Source of the DNA: Littorina saxatilis
Lineage: Eukaryota > Mollusca > Gastropoda > Littorinimorpha > Littorinidae
Length of the DNA: 64,000 nt
NCBI RefSeq assembly: GCF_037325665.1
Contig: NC_090246.1
Location: 18,146,873-18,210,872 of the forward strand
Direction: 5' to 3'
Below the pieces are notes generated by a model. It ran no database searches, was not told the DNA's origin, and was given only the letters and a program-made list of their open reading frames with translations. This document shows positions 35,801-48,500 of this stretch, piece after piece (position 1 is the first letter of the stretch; every line of letters begins with the position of its first letter). The translations under genes and the position numbers were made by a program.

Positions 35801-38391
35801 CTTGGACACTATTCAGTCTATCAGTACCAAATTTGGCAAGATGGTGTATGATGACAAGGCCCCAAAAAACATACATAGCATCTTGACCTTGCTTCAAGGT
35901 CAAGGTCGCAGGGGCCATAAATGTTGCCTAAAAAACAGCTATTTTTCACATTTTTCACATTTTCTCTGAAGTTTTTGAGATTGAATACCTCACCTATATA
36001 TGATATATAGGGCAAAGTAAGCCCCATCTTTTGATACCAGTTTGGTTTACCTTGCTTCAAGGTCACAGGAGCTCTTCAAAGTTGGATTGTATACATATTT
36101 TGAAGTGACCTTGACCCTGAACTATGGAAGATAACTGTTTCAAACTTAAAAATTATGTGGGGCACATGTTATGCTTTCATCATGAGACACATTTGGTCAC
36201 ATATGATCAAGGTCAAGGTCACTTTGACCCTTATGAAATGTGACCAAAATAAGGTAGTGAACCACTAAAAGTGACCATATCTCATGGTAGAAAGAGCCAA
36301 TAAGCACCATTGTACTTCCTATGTCTTGAATTAACAGCTTTGTGTTGCATGACCTTGGATGACCTTGACCTTGGGTCAATGTCACATGTATTTTGGTAGG
36401 AAAAATGTGTAAAGCAGTTCTTAGTGTATGATGTCATTGCTAGGTTTAGGTCAAGCATGTGAGTCGTATGGGCTTTGCCCTTCTTGTTGTTTTTAAAATG
36501 AGACTGCAGTGCAGTGGTTCGATTGCCCTAGCCCCCAAGCAGTGTTGGGCGAATGTGAACAAACAAACGATGGGGATATAATACGTGTAGAGTTCAGAGC
36601 ATTCTTACCGTTCATATATAGTACCAGACTTCCCGATGAGTGACGATACAACACGAGAAACATACCACATTTACTTTGAAAATGTGCTAACCGTAGCGTT
36701 AAGACCGTTCTTACCATGTATAAAACTTATTACCAGCCTGCCCCATGCGTGCAGACGAGCAATTTTTGACTCACATGCGAAGCAAAAGTGAGTCTATGTA
36801 CTCACCCGAGTCGTCCGTCCGTCCGTCCGGACGTCCGGACGTCCGGACGTCCGGACGTCCGTCCGTCCGTCCGTCCGTCCGGAAAACTTTAACGTTGGAT
36901 ATTTCTTGGACACTATTCAGTCTATCAGTACCAAATTTGGCAAGATGGTGTATGATGACAAGGCCCCAAAAAACATACATAGCATCTTGACCTTGCTTCA
37001 AGGTCAAGGTCGCAGGGGCCATAAATGTTGCCTAAAAAACAGCTATTTTTCACATTTTTCACATTTTCTCTGAAGTTTTTGAGATTGAATACCTCACCTA
37101 TATATGATATATAGGGCAAAGTAAGCCCCATCTTTTGATACCAGTTTGGTTTACCTTGCTTCAAGGTCACAGGAGCTCTTCAAAGTTGGATTGTATACAT
37201 ATTTTGAAGTGACCTTGACCCTGAACTATGGAAGATAACTGTTTCAAACTTAAAAATTATGTGGGGCACATGTTATGCTTTCATCATGAGACACATTTGG
37301 TCACATATGATCAAGGTCAAGGTCACTTTGACCCTTATGAAATGTGACCAAAATAAGGTAGTGAACCACTAAAAGTGACCATATCTCATGGTAGAAAGAG
37401 CCAATAAGCACCATTGTACTTCCTATGTCTTGAATTAACAGCTTTGTGTTGCATGACCTTGGATGACCTTGACCTTGGGTCAATGTCACATGTATTTTGG
37501 TAGGAAAAATGTGTAAAGCAGTTCTTAGTGTATGATGTCATTGCTAGGTTTAGGTCAAGCATGTGAGTCGTATGGGCTTTGCCCTTCTTGTTGTTTTTAA
37601 AATGAGACTGCAGTGCAGTGGTTCGATTGCCCTAGCCCCCAAGCAGTGTTGGGCGAATGTGAACAAACAAACGATGGGGATATAATACGTGTAGAGTTCA
37701 GAGCATTCTTACCGTTCATATATAGTACCAGACTTCCCGATGAGTGACGATACAACACGAGAAACATACCACATTTACTTTGAAAATGTGCTAACCGTAG
37801 CCTTGGAGTCTTCTTCTTCTTCGTCTGCGTTCGTGGGCTGAAACTCCCACGTACACTCGTGTTTTTTGCACGAGTGGAATTTTACGTGTATGACCGTTTT
37901 TTACCCCGCCATTTAGGCAGTCATACGCCGTTTTCGGAAGAATCCTTGGAGTCAATTCAAGGGGCAACACTCTGCACAGTCAATCTGTCGAAGCTCGATG
38001 AAGGTTTCGAATCGCAAATAACTAAGAGCACAGTCCTTTCCGAATTTAAATGAGGTCTGTATGAAAGATCATCACTTTTTAGCTTTAAGCTACTCTGGAA
38101 TTTACCAACAGAAATTAAAACAAGAGTTTGCGTGTGACGAAAGCACGACACACTTGAGACAGCCCACACAAAAGTAGATCTGACACAAACCTGACCACAC
38201 AGTTATCCTTTCCAAATGCGTGTAGCAAAATGTGCGTTTTGAATCTTCTTTTTTCTCTGGCGGTCCTGACAATATCGTTATTGAAACAATCCCAGTGCAC
38301 TAAGGGATTTATAGAGCAAATCTCGACAATAATGAATTTTCTCGATTTGCTCTATAAATCCCTTAGTGCACTGGGATGTCTCAATAACTTA

Positions 38392-38446
<55 letters not shown>

Positions 38447-39889
38447 GAACATTCATACAGGGCTTCCCATAGCTTGAAGCGTTTTAACCCATAGTTCGAG
38501 TGGAGTAGAAAACATAAACGAAAATAAGTATTTTTTGAATATTTTTGAAGTTAGAGCTCTGAAACTGTCCACATATCCTTAGCGGATTATGACTTTATTC
38601 AGTTATTCTGCAGAAAAGACAAATCCTGGAGAAAAACTGTCTTTTCTGCAGCATTTCTGCGTAATGTCATCTTTCGCCGAAGGTGCGTTTTTTTCTGCAG
38701 CAAAACATTTTACTGCAGTAAAATTGAAATCAAGAATGCTGCAGTAAAACGGTGCTGTTGTTTTACTGCAGAAAACCTGTTTATATTTTTTCTGCAGCAT
38801 TTTGTACTGGCTCTTGGCGGATTATGACATTATTCAGTTATTCTGGAGAAAAACCGAAATGCTGGAGAAAAACTGTCTTTTCTGCAGCATTTCTGCATAA
38901 TGTCATCTTTCGCCGAAGCAACGTTTTTTTACTGCAGTAAAACAGTTTTTCTGAAGCATAATGTACTTGGTTTTCTGCAGCATTATTGCGATTAACTTTT
39001 TCTTCAGAATAGTCTGTGACATTTTTTCTGGAGAAAAACGAATGACCTTATAAAGTAGCGTTTGTATTCGTCGCCCCCTGGGATAGTATAATAGTTTGTT
39101 CCGCAGTGTACCAATCAGAATTCGTGTAGCATAAGGGCATTATATTCAACTTCACAATGGCGGCCGAAGGTGAACAATTTCTGAAGCAAATCGAACACGA
39201 AGTGAACTACTGCGTTCGTCTGGGAAAACTGTGACAATGTTGCTGACAGGTGCCATTGTTTAATTTGAAACTTTGAACTTTCGGCGGAAAGGAAGTCAGA
39301 CAGACAAAATACAGTCGTGTCACGCACAACTATTGGTAATTCTGGATGAGTCCATCTCTCGACAGAGGGGGGGGCTCACGTGCTCCAACATTATAATGAG
39401 CCAGTACAAAATGCTGCAGAAAAAGTGTAAACAGGTTTTCTGCAGTAAAACGGTGCTGTTGTTTTACTGCAGAAAACCTGTTTACACTTTTTCTGCAGCA
39501 TTCTTGATTTCAATTTTACTGCAGTGAAATGTTTTGCTCCAGATCAAAAACAAAACCGTTTTAAAAAAAGAGCTTAGAATGTGGCTACTAAATTGCATCT
39601 ACTTTTATTTGCACAGTTTGTAACCTTGATTGAACTCCCTCATATCAATGTTATAAAGTAGCTCCAACTTTTTATTTATTTAAGTGACTACCTTCACCAT
39701 AACGTACCATAACGAAGCAGAATCGGTCAAACGTTTGCTCTTTGTTTTAGTCAATCTGAGCAGCTGTATAACCAATAAATAATGCTTTCAGATGAAGATC
39801 TACGTCCAATTTACCAATAAACGAGGGCATTTCAACTCTGACATAAACTGGGGTTACAATCGGAAACTTTATGTAAGTAAAACACACCT

Positions 39890-39960
<71 letters not shown>

Positions 39961-42563
39961 TTGTGTGTACGGTGTGTGTGTGTCCAGTGTAGTTTTCTTG
40001 TTTCACACAATGTATGTTTATGGAATAGCCCGTCAAATGTGCTGTTACGAAAATGTGTGACTTATTCTTACTTTTCTCTCGAATGTTCTACTGCTTAATT
40101 GTATTTATTCTTGATGTGGCGTTTTTGAGTCACTTGAGAAAAAGTGACTCTATGTAATCGGTCAGTGTTAGTCTGTCCGGCCGGCCGGCCGGCCGTCCGG
40201 CCGGCCGGCCGTCCGGCCGGCCGTCCGTAGACACCACCTTAACGTTGGACTTTTCTCGGAAACTATCAAAGCGATCGGGCTCATATTTTGTTTAGTCGTG
40301 ACCTCCAATGACCTCTACACTTTAACGATGGTTTCGTTGACCTTTGACCTTTTTCAAGGTCACAGGTCAGCGTCAAAGGAAAAATTAGACATTTTATATC
40401 TTTGACAAAGTTCATCGGATGTGATTGAAACTTTGTAGGATTATTCTTTACATCAAAGTATTTACATCTGTAGCCTTTTACGAACGTTATCAGAAAAACA
40501 AGGGAGATAACTAGCCTTTTCTGTTCGGCAACACACAACTTAACGTTGGGCTTTTCTCGGAAACTATAAAAGTGACCGGGCTCAAATTTTATGTGAGCGT
40601 GACTCCCAGTGACCTCTACACTTTGACGTCTGCTTTGGTGACCTTTGACCTTTTTCAAGGTCACAGGTATGTCTTGAAGGAAAAAAATTGAAATATCATA
40701 TCTCTGAAACTATTCATCGGATTTGATTCAAACTTTATAGGATTATTCTTTACATCAAATTATTTACATCTGTATTGTGTTGTGAATAGCAATTTCTTCC
40801 TGTCCATCTGATGCCTCATATAATATTCAGAACAGCGAAAGTGACTCGATCGAGCATTTGCTCTTCTTGTTTTGTTTTGTTTTTACATTTAGTCAAGTTT
40901 TGACTAAATGTTTTAACGTAGAGGGGGAATCGAGACGAGGGTCGTGGTGTATGTGCGTGCGTGCGTGTGTCTGTGTGTCTGTGTGTGTGTGTAGAGCGAT
41001 TCAGACTAAACTACTGGGCCGATCTTTATGAAATTTGACATGAGAGTTCCTGGGTATGATATCCTCAGACGTTTTTTTCATTTTTTCGATAAATACCTTT
41101 GATGACGTCATATCCGGCTTTTTGTAAAAGTTGAGGCGGCACTGTCACACCCTCATTTTTCAATTAAATTGATTGAAATTTTGGCCAAGCAATCTTCGAC
41201 AAAGGCCGGGGTTTGGTATTGCATTTCAGCTTGGTGGCTTAAAAACTAATGAGTGAGTTTGGTCATTAAAAATCGGAAACTTTTAATTTAAAATTATTTT
41301 TTTATTAAACGATCCAAAAACAATTTCATCTTATTCTTCGTCATTTTCTGATTCCAAAAACATATACATATGTTATATTTGGATTAAAAACAAGCTCTGA
41401 AAATTAAAAATATAAAAATTATGATCAAAATTAAATTTCCGAAATCGTTTTAAAAACTATTTCATCTTATTCCTTGTCGGTTCCTGATTCCAAAAACATA
41501 TAGATATGATATGTTTGGATTAAAAACACGCTCAGAAAGTTAAAACGAAGAGAGGTACAGTAAAGCGTGCTATCATAGTGAAGCACAGCGCAACCGCTAC
41601 CGCGCCAAACAGGCTCGTCACTTTCACTGCCTTTTGCACTAGCGGCGGACTACGTTCAGTTTCATTCTGAGTTCCACAGCTTGACTAAATGTAGTAATTT
41701 CGCCTTACGCGACTTGTTTTCTTCTCTTTTTACATTTAGTGAAGTTTTGACCAAATGTTTTAACATAGACAGGGAATCGAGACGAGGGTGGTGGTGTATG
41801 TGTACGTGTGTGTAGAGCAATTCAGAGAAAACTACTGGACCGATCTTCGTGAAATTTCACGATATGTCTAAATTTCAGCTCAGGAAATAGTTAATCGAAA
41901 GTTGTCCAGAAATTGAAATTGCAAAAATAGACACGAAAGTTCTTTTAATTGTATTCTTTCTTTCCAAAAATATATATATATATGTTATGTGTTTTGAATT
42001 GAAAATGCACTCAAAGTTAAAGAAAATCGGTTTTGACAAAAATTGGCTTAATCTTCACATGATTCTCGCAGACCAGTCAGTCACGCTCAGTTTGCAGGTT
42101 AATCCGCTTACAAGGACTTACTAGTCTCGGTGATGACTGGTCAGTTTCAGAGTCGATCTTTCAGGCCCACAGATTGACAAAATGGTTTGATATCGCTCTC
42201 AACGTTTTAAGTCTGAAACTTTCTTCGGTGCATGCATGATACATTTGTTTTTGCCTCGTCTATTCTTCAGGCTTTTAGTCGGTCTCCTACAAACAATCGA
42301 TTCTGTTTGGCTCATTTATTCACGAGCTACGCAATGTCTGACAACGTTCTTGGTCTGGCCTTCATCGCACCAGAGAATTTGAACTCAGCTGGTGGGATAT
42401 GCACAGTTGGTGAGTTTTGGGGAAGGAAATTAGGACCAACACTAAATACCATTACCAATCCATTGACCACCCATGCAATTAATCAACAACATGCCATCGC
42501 AGAACTCTTATTGGTGTCAGCAGAACTTGTAGTCTCGTTCATTTGTTGTTGGTTGTGTGGTGT

Positions 42564-42598
<35 letters not shown>

Positions 42599-45500
42599 GG
42601 TGAAAGTACTAAAGGCGAAAAGGCTCGTTCAAGAACATTAACATTGACAAACTAATGAGTTGTGATTAAACTTGCGCTGATAAACATCAAATCAAAAATG
42701 TCTTTCCCAAATTCCACAGCTGGATATTTTAGTACAGTGCATCGTTGTTGTCAGTGTATTTAAATGACTTGAGAACTCGGTTTAGTTGGGAAAACTTTAT
42801 AATACAAGGATGAACTTGTATCGCTATGCTTTTGCATAATTGAGAATGTATGACAGCATGTGAGCCGTGTCGATTTATGGCCAGATTTGGCATGAAAATT
42901 TCGGAATCTGCAACAAGATTGAACAGTTAGTATAGAAGATGAGTATTTCCCAATGACAGCACCAATACTGAAACGATTCTGAGAAAACAGGGTCTATAGT
43001 TTTCACAATGTCAAATGTTGATAAATCACTTTGAAAAGTATCACTTTACAGTAAGAAAGATGATGACGACGACAAAAGTACATTGCACATTGCCTCTATG
43101 GCATTCAAACGTATCTAAAAATGCTGACGACCCAAACACGTTTTTGGACCAAAATGTTGTGCTGCCTCTGGTTATTAAAGCATGACGAGGACTAAACGCA
43201 TAGCCATGGCTTATATTGAAAGCATGTTTGTGTTTCCTTATTATTGCTATTGCACGTGACGTTTTCAGATACTCAGCTCGAAGGAGCTAAGGCCTACCCA
43301 AGAACTGGCTGGAGTTCAACTTTAAACTCGAGGGGCCTGCCAGTCCTTTCCCTGCAGCATGAGCTGGTGGTTACGCACGGTAAGTTGTTCTCTCATGTTC
43401 TTCTTCTTCTTCTTCAGCGTTCGACGATGGCTGTGTCTAGATTCTTTGGCCCGTGATGTTCATGAAGTGGGCTGTCATTTCCAGGTCCTGAGTGCTGCCC
43501 CATAGCTTGGTGTGCAGCGATGTCCCTGTGGGCCAGACATGTTTCCTCCCACTGCAGTGGAGTTGGCAGGTCTGCAGGAAGTGGTCCGGTGTCTGGTCCG
43601 CCTCTCCACAATGGCACAGGGCCGACTGTCTGATGCCGATCCTTTTTAGGTGGCTGTTTAGTCCACAGTGGCCTGTCCGGAGGCGGAAGACAATGGTCTG
43701 CTCGTGACGAGTGAGCTGATGATGGCATCTTCGTGTGGATTATATCCATTGTTTTTCTTTTTGAAGGTGGATTTTTGCCTGTTTCGGATTAGGGTCCTGG
43801 CTTCACTGCAAGTGAGATTAGAGGGTTGCTGCTCAGTTTTGCTGCCCTCCTTTGCCCAATTAGACGTCTTTATATACTGTCCTGGTGAAGCCCTTCAGGA
43901 CAGCTTGACGTTTGAAGATGAGACATGGCTTTGTGAAACGTTAAAATGTCTGGATCTGGCAAGCCTTGACAATTGAATTTTGATTATGCTTGGAAGATTT
44001 CTTTTTGAAGCCAAAACTGTATATTTGACCTTCATAATGGTGTGAATGGCAGAACGTATTCAAATGCTGTTTTCACTGAGGTTCTTCTTTTGCATACTTC
44101 TTTTTCTAACACTCTAACACTGATTTTTTTGCTCTTTTTCATGTATTGTGATCCCGAAAGACAGAACTTGGTAAGTAAAGAAAAAAAAGACAACTTCATT
44201 CAGTCATTTGAACGTTATCTTTTGAAAGACCGCATAAGAAATTGTGTTTTACTATTGTGGCAGATTTGATTGAAACCGGGGGCTGCCAGGGGATTGTGCA
44301 GGATGTTTCTTATTTACTCGTGATGTTGTTTGTCTGACCTCGCGTTGTGTTTTGTTTTGAGTGTAAGAATGTTTCCCGTTTCCCTCTCTTATCCCCGATG
44401 CAGTAGTATCTAGTATTCAGCTCTCATACGGCCAACGGCCTCTCTCTTGCGAACGAATGTAGCCCACACCGTGGTTGTACAGTTTAAAACATCATTTTTA
44501 TTCTACAAGTGCATGGAATCAAACATCGCCACTCTCTCACGCAGACTCGTTTTCTTTCTTCCCTCGTCACTTCACAATTATTTCTGTCGTGCCTCAGTAC
44601 TGTCGCTGACTGTCGTTTAAACAAGGGGGGTGATTATCAGGTTCCCGATTGACAAGGAACTTATTCAGACTTAAAGTCTTTATAACAGAACTCCCGCTTG
44701 ACAAGGAGCTATTCAGTGCATGAAATACTATCACTATCAGATTCCCGATTGGCAAGGAATTTATACAAACGTTATAACAGAACTCCCGATTGACAAGGAG
44801 CTATTTAGTGCATGAGATACTATCAGATTCCCCTTGACAAGGAATTTATACAAACGTTATAACAGAACTCCCGATTGACAAGGAGCTATTTAGTGTATAC
44901 TGCAAGGTTCCTAGTTCACAAAGAATGATTAACAACAGATCTAAGCAATAAATCCTTACGGTTAGAAATGAAGGCCGGCTTCCGATTAACGAAGAAGTCG
45001 GCTAAGGTTTACTTTTCCCGGTTAACAAGGAATTTGGTTATAATTAAAAGACTCCCGATTAACAAAGAGTGCCGCGCACTTGAAATCCAAAACATTATAT
45101 AGACCTCAAATCTTTGGACTATTTCGCATAATCATGCGCTACAGTGAACTCTGACCCTGAATCACTAACTTCCGGCAAATAATCCGGTTCTTCCTCAATT
45201 TATACTACTCTATTTTCCGCTAACCGTCGTTAAACAACCATGTCCGTAAGCGACTATTATCCTAAAGAAACTTATCATTTTATCAAACAACTCCCGCACA
45301 TCGATACTAACAGATTAGCAGCTGGTCGTCTGCGATAAAGTCACGTCTGCTGGAAGCGTCAGTGCTAAGCTGTTCTAAAAGCTAGCATCGTGCGTCGTAA
45401 ATTACGTCACATACAAGATGGCGTAAAGTGCATGCGTACCAATGAAGTCACTCAAACACGCGCACGCACACTGAACATTATTACGTGGGCTGTAAGGCTA

Positions 45501-48500
45501 TTCCCTCACACTATCATTCAAAATTTGAGATATTTGCAAAGGAATTGGACATATCAACCGTAAGTAGAGCTCTGCCTGAAGTGAGAGTAGTCAAGTTTTG
45601 AGCGTTTAGGGGAAAACTGTGTTTGTGTGTTTGTACGTGCGTAAGTGCGTGTGTGTTTGTATTTACACTGAGAACATATTGGTATCGCAAATGTAGTGCT
45701 TCCTGGGTAGTACTTTAAATAACAAACTACAGCTGGTTCCTTGGTTTGTGTAATATGACTATCTGTATTATTTTGTACAATTGGTACGAAACCTGTCTCA
45801 CCTTGGTATCTAACGTGACTGTCTGTGTGATGCTGTGCAAATGCTAAACCGCTCACCTTTTCCCCTTGCTTTCTAATGTAACTATCTGTATGAAATAATA
45901 AACCTCTCATCCCTTTCTCTTGGTTGATGGTAGTGTGGAGGTTCGGAAACTCTCGTTTTGTTTCTCTTCTCTTGATGTGTTACGGACTCACTCTGGACTT
46001 TGTTTCTCTTCTCTTGATGTGTTACGGACTCACTCTGGACTTTGTTTCTCTTCTCTTGATGTGTTACGGACTCACTCTGGACTTTGTTTCTCTTCTCTTG
46101 ATGTGTTACGGACTCACTCTGGACTTTGTTTCTCTTCTCTTGATGTGTTACGGACTCACTCTGGACTTTGTTTCTCTTCTCTTGATGTGTTACGGACTCA
46201 CTCTGGACTTTGTTTCTCTTCTCTTGATGTGTTACGGACTCACTCTGGACTTTGTTTCTCTTCTCTTGATGTGTTACGGACTCACTCTGGACTTTGTTTC
46301 TCTTCTCTTGATGTGTTACGGACTCACTCTGGACTTTGTTTCTCTTCTTTTGATGTGTTACGGACTCTGGACTTTGTTTCTCTTCTCTTGATGTGTTACG
46401 GACTCACTCTGGACTTTGTTTCTCTTCTCTTGATGTGTTACGGACTCACTCTGGACTTTGTTTCTCTTCTCTTGATGTGTTACGGACTCACTCTGGACTT
46501 TGTTTCTCTTCTCTTGATGTGTTACGGACTCACTCTGGACTTTGTTTCTCTTCTCTTGATGCGTTACGGACTCACTCTGGACTTTCACTCACGGACACAA
46601 CAGCGGATGACATTGTGACAACAACAGCAGTATACTGGCATGACAAACTTTATTTCTGTGTCTCTCCATCTTCCCTCCTCCTCTTCACCAACCCGACCGA
46701 GGCCGGTGGCTACAAGCCACAACATACTGACAATGTTGAACTACATCTTGTCAGTCTGTGGAGCCGAGACACGAACTGAATACTTATGCTGGTACCGGGA
46801 TGCTATTTATACTGTCCGCGCCGACTGCACTGGAAGCGCTCTCGAATACTCCCCGAACGGCTGTCTAGAACCGTATGCTGGCCAAATCTGTGTTTGTTTA
46901 GGATCTTTGACAGCTGATAACTTTACAAAAAATGCACACATTAGAAATCGGTTTGTTGCTATAAAACCAGCATGAAAAATACTTTTAAACCATGTTATAA
47001 AATATAACTTTGGAAGTCCAGATCAAAAAGTAATTATGATTCATTACTCAGAACACATGACCGCTTAACGATCGAAGCCCAGCAAAATAAAGATTGCTCA
47101 AATAAAACACTCCCTGTACCCAATACAATTCACTCACTTACAAAATGAACTCCTGAACTTTCCATCCATGTGTCATACTTGCGGTAAAATGGAATTTATG
47201 ACAAGTTATGTGACGTAAAACCTGACAAAGAAACACAGGTCGTCGAAATGACGAGTGACGTCACGCGGCGAGACAACGGTCAAACTGAGGAAAACTTTGA
47301 TTTACTTGATCCAAACATTTATTAATGCACTTTAACTCAAAAAGTATCTTAAGCAAGTTAAGGGAATAAGAAATGAAGTGCACTAAGTTAGATTTACGAA
47401 AAAGTTACAACCATGGAGATAACAAAGGAATTCCAGACGTCGCCTACTTGGCGCTAAAACTCAGATAGCGTCGAAGGTTTGGGTCGGAGCTGATCGAACA
47501 TTAAAGCAATTTAAGGAACAACAGGGCCTTAAAAAGTACCTAAGCACGAACATACAGCAACATAATGTCCATATCCATTCTGATTCATTATTGACATCCA
47601 AAAGTAATATATAGCCCTAGATTACAGAAACAGTACGTGCAACTCAATCAATCTAAAAATAGATTTTAGGCGGAATAAAACATGGCCGCCGCTCAGATGT
47701 AAACAAGCTGTGTTTGGGCACTTGGCTGTAAGGGCACTAAACGTGCACATAATGTCACACTAGTAACAGACTAATTTCAGGCAAGTTGTTTGGCAGATTA
47801 AAAGCAGACAGTACAAAGAGCACATAACTTTTAAGTATGTTTCTCAGTGAAATTGGTGGAGCTGAACAAATTTCCGATGTTACGCCACTTTTCCGCTGTT
47901 ACGTCACTTTTTCCGCAGCACCCGCCGTCGCCCTTGTCGTGGTAAGCTCCACCCATTTTTCGCATAAGCCCCTCCTACTTTCCGTCGGGCCGCCTACTTT
48001 CCGCTTGTTTCCCCTTCGTTTTGCTTTTTCCGCGGCATGCGCAATGAAGCGGAATTTGTTCCCAATACTCTGGAAAAATGTTTACTTTCTGTTTTAAATG
48101 ACGATTGAAGAAACTGTACATTGAAACAGGAGAGAGTCCCTTTAAAGCAGATTCATGTTCTGGATTCAACAGGGCATAACTGGGGAGCAGAACATGACCC
48201 ACCGAGTACGCCGGAGTGCAATCCCCAGACAGGAGGGCAGTACATCATGTGGGGATTTTCTGTCCCTGGCTATGAAGAAAACAACCAGGTGTGTTCAGCA
48301 CTAAAACGTTAAGCGTTGAGAGGACAAAGAAGTTAAGTATTCTATTTCTATTGATATTTCGTTTAGACCCGGCTGATGGTATTCTGACGGTTATTTGTGC
48401 CAAAGAAGCAGTGAATTCAACTATGCAGTTATAAGTGCATAGCCATAGACACTAACACACAACCGCGCGTCTGCAATCATATTTGCGTGTGCGCATCCTG

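Larger units (their letters stand above)
35594..37800 (+). repeat. Tandem duplication, unit 1104 bp
   Basis: Units 35594-36697 and 36698-37800 are almost identical. Each holds one family A copy plus the same 5' and 3' flanks. Only a few differences are visible (GAACGTTC/GACCGTTC, GCCTCATG/GCCCCATG), so it is recent or an assembly duplicate. Confidence 0.9.

Noticed and set aside
35664-37591. CRISPR-like arrays
   Set aside because: Repeats are long transposon copies or microsatellites. No short regular repeat-spacer pattern occurs and the genome is eukaryotic.
44400-45500. Possible retroelement around the CCCGATTGACAAGGA repeats
   Set aside because: No terminal repeats, coding text or target duplication could be seen, so only the internal repeats are reported.
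45920-46618. 232-residue repeat protein over the minisatellite
   Set aside because: The openness follows from a 42-base unit. It lies inside an intron and is open in other frames and on the other strand.
48151-48172. Earlier start of exon 12 at 48151 that might restore HELGH
   Set aside because: With the phase of exon 11 the frame reaches a TAA before GHNWGAEHD, and it would not supply Glu-Leu in any phase.
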